29,872 nucleotides of DNA from a virus, in the IMG/VR virus record IMGVR_UViG_3300027142_000039, positions 1 to 29,872 of that record; one strand, 5' to 3'. Below the pieces are notes generated by a model. It had not been told where the DNA came from and searched no databases. It saw nothing but the letters and a program-made list of their open reading frames with translations. Positions 26,427 to 29,872 of the stretch are shown here, in pieces. Made by a program: the position numbers and the translations under genes. How positions within the stretch are numbered: the first letter of the stretch is position 1; every line of letters starts with the position of its first letter.

Positions 26427-27358
26427 CCCTCCGCATCATCGACACCTTCAGCGGGATCGGTGGCTTCTCGCTTGCCGCACGCTGGCTCGGCGGGTTCCAG
26501 ACCGTGCAGTTTGTGGAATGGCAGCCCTATTGCCAGCGCATCCTTGCCCAGCACTTCCCCGACACACCCATCCATGGCGACATCTCAACCTTCTTCCCCG
26601 CAGCGGGAACAGCTGACGTTGTTTGCGGAGGTTTCCCCTGCCAAGACATCAGCACCGCAGGCAAGCAAGCCGGCATCAAACAAGGCACTCGGAGCGGTCT
26701 CTTTTACGAACTCATGCGAGTCGTTCGCACAGTTCGCCCCCGCTACGTCGTCATGGAGAACGTCGCAGCGATCACTTCTAACGGACTGGGAACCGTTCTC
26801 GGAGAACTGGCCGAAGCAGGGTTTGATGCGGAGTGGGCATGTATTCCGGCGAGTGCTGTGGGAGCCTGCCATCAGCGAGACCGCTGGTGGCTCGTTGCCT
26901 ACGCCAACGACAGTGACATCACGGCAGAACAGCAGGAGCACAGACAGCAGCGGCAGGCCACTGTTGCAGATGGCGGTAAAGATCGGGATGCTGCCAACAC
27001 CGAAGGCGGCAGACGGCGAAAGGGGGAGGGACAAGGCGCGAGCCAGGCCGGACACCAAGAGCCGGGAGCTGGCGACCACTGTGCGGGATCGAATGCTGCC
27101 CACCCCAACGGTCAACGACAGCAAGAACAGCACCCTGCCGCCATCGCAGATCGATCGGGATGGCCTCGCTGGGGCAATGCTCCGCGATCCCTCAATTCCG
27201 ACTGGCGAAGCTACCTATCTGAACCCATCCTTCGTCGAGGAGATGATGGGCTATCCAGTCGGGTGGACCGTCTCAAGGCCTTAGGCAATGCAGTGGTGCC
27301 GCAGGTGGCGATGATTCCTCTGCAGCGCGTTCTGGATCATCACCGTGGCCAATGCTGA
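26423..27358 (+). CDS. C5 cytosine DNA methyltransferase
   Basis: 311 residues from ATG 26423 (ATGA link); the upstream frame (to 26381) is not part of the family. Motif I is DTFSGIGGFSLAAR, motif IV GGFPCQDIS with the catalytic Cys73, motif VI MENV (Glu112), motif VIII HQRDRWW (150-156) and motif X LGNAVVPQ. The section between VIII and X (about residues 160-265) is low-complexity, Gln/Gly/Arg-rich, and is exactly where another gene is read in a second frame. It methylates cytosine in a short target site, perhaps to block host restriction. No cognate restriction enzyme is seen. It overlaps the VRR-NUC gene by 14 nt. Confidence 0.92.
   Translation: MTLRIIDTFSGIGGFSLAARWLGGFQTVQFVEWQPYCQRILAQHFPDTPIHGDISTFFPAAGTADVVCGGFPCQDISTAGKQAGIKQGTRSGLFYELMRVVRTVRPRYVVMENVAAITSNGLGTVLGELAEAGFDAEWACIPASAVGACHQRDRWWLVAYANDSDITAEQQEHRQQRQATVADGGKDRDAANTEGGRRRKGEGQGASQAGHQEPGAGDHCAGSNAAHPNGQRQQEQHPAAIADRSGWPRWGNAPRSLNSDWRSYLSEPILRRGDDGLSSRVDRLKALGNAVVPQVAMIPLQRVLDHHRGQC
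26574..27284 (+). CDS. Nested gene inside the methyltransferase gene (LPTP-repeat protein)
   Basis: 236 residues in the +1 frame relative to the methyltransferase, from ATG 26574. The protein is unlike noise: it begins with REQLTLFAEVSPAKTSAPQA, continues SWRTSQRSLLTDWEPFSENW, PKQGLMRSGHVFRRVLWEP, has three LPTP/MLPTP motifs (residues 108, 140, 175) and ends in YLNPSFVEEMMGYPVGWT. Proteins with this layout ('TLF...SPAKTS...SWRTSQ...LPTP...LNP.FVE..MG.P.GWT') are frequent beside phage C5 methyltransferases, from memory, with no known function. Here the whole gene lies within the methyltransferase coding region. It has no strong ribosome site, so translation may depend on the overlapping gene. 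An in-frame start upstream (26460) looks non-homologous. Confidence 0.68.
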   Translation: MATSQPSSPQREQLTLFAEVSPAKTSAPQASKPASNKALGAVSFTNSCESFAQFAPATSSWRTSQRSLLTDWEPFSENWPKQGLMRSGHVFRRVLWEPAISETAGGSLPTPTTVTSRQNSRSTDSSGRPLLQMAVKIGMLPTPKAADGERGRDKARARPDTKSRELATTVRDRMLPTPTVNDSKNSTLPPSQIDRDGLAGAMLRDPSIPTGEATYLNPSFVEEMMGYPVGWTVSRP

Positions 27359-27695
27359 GACCGACCTGCAGCAGCGCATCCGTCTCGCGCTCGGCACGCA
27401 CCCCGATGCCCGGCTCTTCCGCAATCAGGTCGGATCGCTGCCCGATCCGCGCACCGGCCGGCCCGTTCAGTTCGGCCTCGCACGTGGCTCTGCAGATCTG
27501 ATCGGCTGGCGCACCATCACTATCACGCCCGAGATGGTCGGCCAGCGCCTAGCCGTGTTCACCAGTATCGAGGTGAAGACGGAGCGTGGCCGCGTCCGCC
27601 CAGAGCAGCACGCATGGCTCAGCACCGTGCAGCAATCGGGCGGCATCGCAGGGATCGCTCGCTCAGTCCAAGACGCAAACGATCTCGTGAGATAA
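27345..27695 (+). CDS. VRR-NUC domain nuclease
   Basis: 116 residues from GTG 27345, overlapping the methyltransferase by 14 nt. The stand-alone VRR-NUC set is present: an N-terminal helix with Glu6, RLFRNQVG, FGLARGSADLIGW (Asp51) and IEVKTERGRVRPEQHAWLST (Glu76, Lys78, Gln88), then GGIAGIARSVQDA. This is a PD-(D/E)XK nuclease that in phages may cut branched DNA such as Holliday junctions. Size is that of single-domain members. It is part of the early operon between the methyltransferase and primase genes. Confidence 0.9.
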   Translation: MANAETDLQQRIRLALGTHPDARLFRNQVGSLPDPRTGRPVQFGLARGSADLIGWRTITITPEMVGQRLAVFTSIEVKTERGRVRPEQHAWLSTVQQSGGIAGIARSVQDANDLVR

Positions 27696-27751
27696 CTTGC
27701 CAACCTTGCTAACTGTCGCCACACTCTGCCGGCTACCCACCGAGAGCCGTT

Positions 27752-29782
27752 GTGGCCGCCATCGTCGATCAACTCACAGACATCCCTGACTCATGGGCCC
27801 TAGTCGCAGTCGGTAACGACAAGCGCCCATATCAACCCGAATGGCAGAAGCACCCGCTCACTAAGCGCGGCATTGAATCCGAACTAGCCTCCGGCCGTGC
27901 CGTAGCCGTTGGCGTCCTGGCCGGTCCACCATCCGGTGGTCTCCTATTCGTCGATCACGATGGCCTCGGCGCATCCGAGGTGCTCGAATCCATCGGCACA
28001 TCCCTTCGCCAACTCCCCAAATCATGGGCCGTCACCTCTGGCCGTGATGGTCGCCTTCAGATCATCTACCGCGTTCCTGAACCCTTCTGGGATCGAATCA
28101 AGACCACCAAGCTGCGCAGCAGCATCAAAGGCGAGCAGCTGGAACTGCGTTGGACTGGCTGCCAATCCGTCGTTCTCGGCAAGCACCCCATAACCGGTTC
28201 CTACCGCTGGCTCAATGGCCGCGCCCCTGGTGACCTGCCCCTAGCCGAAGCGCCATCAATCCTGCTGCAGCAGATGCAGCGGCCCATCGAAACTCCTCCA
28301 CTCCTGCCCACCTCACCCACAGACGACACCGACCGCGCTCGCCAATACCTCGCCAACATCCCCAGTTCCATCGCTGATGACTACGACGAATGGGTCAAGG
28401 TCGGCATGGCACTGCACTCCATCGGCAACGATGCCCTTCTCGCTGACTGGGCTCAGTGGTCTGCAGCATCCGGCAAGTTCAAGCCCGGCGAATGCGAAGC
28501 CAAATGGGCATCCTTCAAGTCCGACCATGGCGGCGTTGGTATCGGCACCCTCTTCCACCTCGCCGGTGGTATCTCGCCCCGTCAGCAGGCCATCAAGGCG
28601 CTCCAATCCGTCCTGCCCCCTGATGTAGCCGCAACGGCAGGCGGCGCAAAGCCCATCAAGCTCGAAACCAATGAGCTGCTCACCCTCCTGCGCCAGCAGC
28701 TATCAGGTCGCCTGCGCTTCAACATCTACAACCAATCGGTCGAGCTAGACGGCAAAGCCATCACTGATCTCGAGCACTACTACCTCGAACTCGCTCAGCT
28801 CAACATCAAGGTCGGCAAGGAACTTGCAGCTGATGCGCTCGTGTTCGTGGCCAAGGAGAACCAATACGATCCCGTCCGCGACTATCTAGATCGCGTCTCC
28901 GAGCAGGTCGCCCCTGTCTCCATCGATCACCTCAGCACCGCCTACCTGCGCCCCGGTGATCAGCCCGGCACGCTCTATGACGCCATGCTGCGCTGCACCC
29001 TCATCGCAGCCGTGCGCCGCATCTATGAACCCGGCGCCAAGCACGATGCCGCCTGCGTCCTCATGGGTCCACAAGGTTGCGGTAAGTCCACCTTCTGGCG
29101 CAACCTCGGCGGCCCGTTCTTCTCTGATGCCCTAGGCGATATCAACAACAAAGACGATCTCCTCCTAGTCGGCAAGGCATGGATCCACGAATGGGGGGAG
29201 ATCGACCGCATCACCGGCAAGAACCACGCCGGCAAGATCAAAGCCTTCCTATCCCGCCAAACCGATTCCTATCGCGTGCCCTACGGCAAGGCAATGGAGG
29301 ACTTCCCCCGCCGCTCGATCATCGTCGGCTCCACTAACCGCGACACCGGCTTCCTGATCGACGACACCGGTAACCGCCGCTTCTGGGTTATCCCCGTTGA
29401 TGTGCAGGGAATGATCGAGGTGGATGGCCTGCTGCTTGAGCGTGATGCGATCTGGTCCGCAGCCGTCGCCGCATACCGCAACGGTGAGCACAATCACCTA
29501 CCCCGAGAGCAGGAGCGCCAGGTCGCGGAAGCGAACCTTGCCTACCTAGTTGAATCACCTTGGCTCGCTCCGGTGCGTTCGTGGCTTGCATCGCCAAGAA
29601 ACGCCGGAACCCCTATCACCACTGAGATCTTGCTTACTGACGCCATCGGCAAGCCCGTTGAGCGCCAGTCTCGCGCTGATCAGATGCAGATCGCTTCCAT
29701 CCTCCGAGAGCTTGGACTGGTCAAACGACGCAAACTCTGCGATGGGGTCCAGAAGTGGGTCTATTGCCAACCTCACGGCTGA
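27752..29782 (+). CDS. Primase-polymerase/SF3-type helicase (PrimPol, PriCT, VirE-like)
   Basis: 676 residues from GTG 27752. Residues about 10-170 are an archaeo-eukaryotic primase domain (bifunctional primase/polymerase): LFVDHDG (66-71) gives the metal-binding Asp pair, and TSGRDGRLQIIYRVP and QSVVLGKHPITG match later motifs. Residues 205-272 (DDYDEWVKVGMALHSIG, then GVGIGTLFHLAGG) are PriCT_2. Residues about 370-600 are a VirE/D5-type ATPase: Walker A GPQGCGKST (439-447), acidic HEWGEID (479-484), IIVGSTNR sensor and GNRRFWVIPV. It would prime and unwind at the phage origin. The end is complete. It is the last gene of the early operon visible here. Confidence 0.9.
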   Translation: MAAIVDQLTDIPDSWALVAVGNDKRPYQPEWQKHPLTKRGIESELASGRAVAVGVLAGPPSGGLLFVDHDGLGASEVLESIGTSLRQLPKSWAVTSGRDGRLQIIYRVPEPFWDRIKTTKLRSSIKGEQLELRWTGCQSVVLGKHPITGSYRWLNGRAPGDLPLAEAPSILLQQMQRPIETPPLLPTSPTDDTDRARQYLANIPSSIADDYDEWVKVGMALHSIGNDALLADWAQWSAASGKFKPGECEAKWASFKSDHGGVGIGTLFHLAGGISPRQQAIKALQSVLPPDVAATAGGAKPIKLETNELLTLLRQQLSGRLRFNIYNQSVELDGKAITDLEHYYLELAQLNIKVGKELAADALVFVAKENQYDPVRDYLDRVSEQVAPVSIDHLSTAYLRPGDQPGTLYDAMLRCTLIAAVRRIYEPGAKHDAACVLMGPQGCGKSTFWRNLGGPFFSDALGDINNKDDLLLVGKAWIHEWGEIDRITGKNHAGKIKAFLSRQTDSYRVPYGKAMEDFPRRSIIVGSTNRDTGFLIDDTGNRRFWVIPVDVQGMIEVDGLLLERDAIWSAAVAAYRNGEHNHLPREQERQVAEANLAYLVESPWLAPVRSWLASPRNAGTPITTEILLTDAIGKPVERQSRADQMQIASILRELGLVKRRKLCDGVQKWVYCQPHG

Positions 29783-29844
29783 GGTAGGCAACCCCAGATC
29801 CATTGCGTTGCATGGCGTCTTCTACCCTCTCCTACCTTCTATCC

Positions 29845-29865
29845 TTATATAAAGAGTATATATAA
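29845..29865. repeat. AT-rich inverted repeat at the window end
   Basis: TTATATA (29845-29851) and TATATAA (29859-29865) form a 7-bp AT-only inverted repeat, just after the primase-helicase gene, in a region much more AT-rich than its surroundings. It may be part of an origin or promoter (TATAAAT at 29861-29867). Too little sequence is visible to decide. Confidence 0.3.
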
Positions 29866-29872
29866 ATAGAGG

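Noticed and set aside
26585-27133. 182-residue minus-strand open frame in the methyltransferase region
   Set aside because: Unlike the plus-strand nested frame it has no family-like motifs; it arises opposite two plus-strand coding frames.
29550-29852. 100-residue plus-strand open frame at the window end
   Set aside because: Ser/Leu/Pro-rich shadow of the primase-helicase C terminus in another frame, with no motif.

Overview
The window is a contiguous piece of a tailed double-stranded DNA phage genome (or prophage) with siphovirus-type, lambda-like tail genes. It is gene-dense, fairly GC-rich, and has no ribosomal or host housekeeping genes. Several small proteins (the basic KTGTARL protein at 13711 and the small membrane protein with ISPLKSNS at 14125) and the tail-fibre repeat style resemble, from memory, phages of picocyanobacteria (Synechococcus/Cyanobium/Prochlorococcus). 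The host call is therefore cyanobacterial, as an inference only. No integrase, repressor, terminase, portal or DNA polymerase is visible, so the lifestyle is undecided and the genome continues beyond both ends.

Layout. (1) 1-12567, plus strand: structural operon. It starts inside a prohead-protease/HK97 capsid fusion, then small head and connector proteins, tail terminator, major tail tube, the G/GT tail chaperones with a textbook -1 frameshift signal, tape measure, tail hub (J-like), tandem small tail proteins, tail fibre and a tail-fibre chaperone, ending at a Rho-independent terminator (12602-12640). (2) 12735-15357, plus: small unknown proteins, then a lysis cassette with two membrane proteins and a two-domain endolysin (GH24 muramidase plus M15-type peptidase). 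(3) 15351-17294: an HNH homing endonuclease on the minus strand, a dCTP deaminase/dUTPase-like protein with its own terminator, small proteins and a second HNH protein. (4) 19879-17297, minus: an operon of twelve tiny genes, most joined by ATGA overlaps, including a zinc-ribbon protein, a membrane-anchored HTH protein and a DUF3310 protein. (5) 22134-20119, minus: RecE-like exonuclease, RecT annealing protein, excisionase-like HTH and an unknown. (6) 22212-29782, plus: a tightly overlapped early/replication operon with a PAPS-reductase-like protein, an ectoine-synthase-like cupin fused to a ParB/IbrB-like domain, two conserved partners, an SF2 helicase, a C5 cytosine methyltransferase with a complete second gene nested in another frame, a VRR-NUC nuclease and a primase-polymerase/helicase.

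Most interesting: the four-gene set at 22212-25062. An IbrA-like PP-loop enzyme, an EctC-like cupin that keeps all three metal ligands fused to a ParB-like domain, and two partner proteins (one sharing a C-terminal motif with the PP-loop enzyme) look like an uncharacterised enzymatic module, possibly nucleic-acid modification or anti-defence. Second is the 236-codon gene lying wholly inside the methyltransferase gene. No stretch above 300 bases lacks a gene; the longest gap (12568-12734) holds the terminator. All starts and functions were judged by eye from sequence, without database searches.
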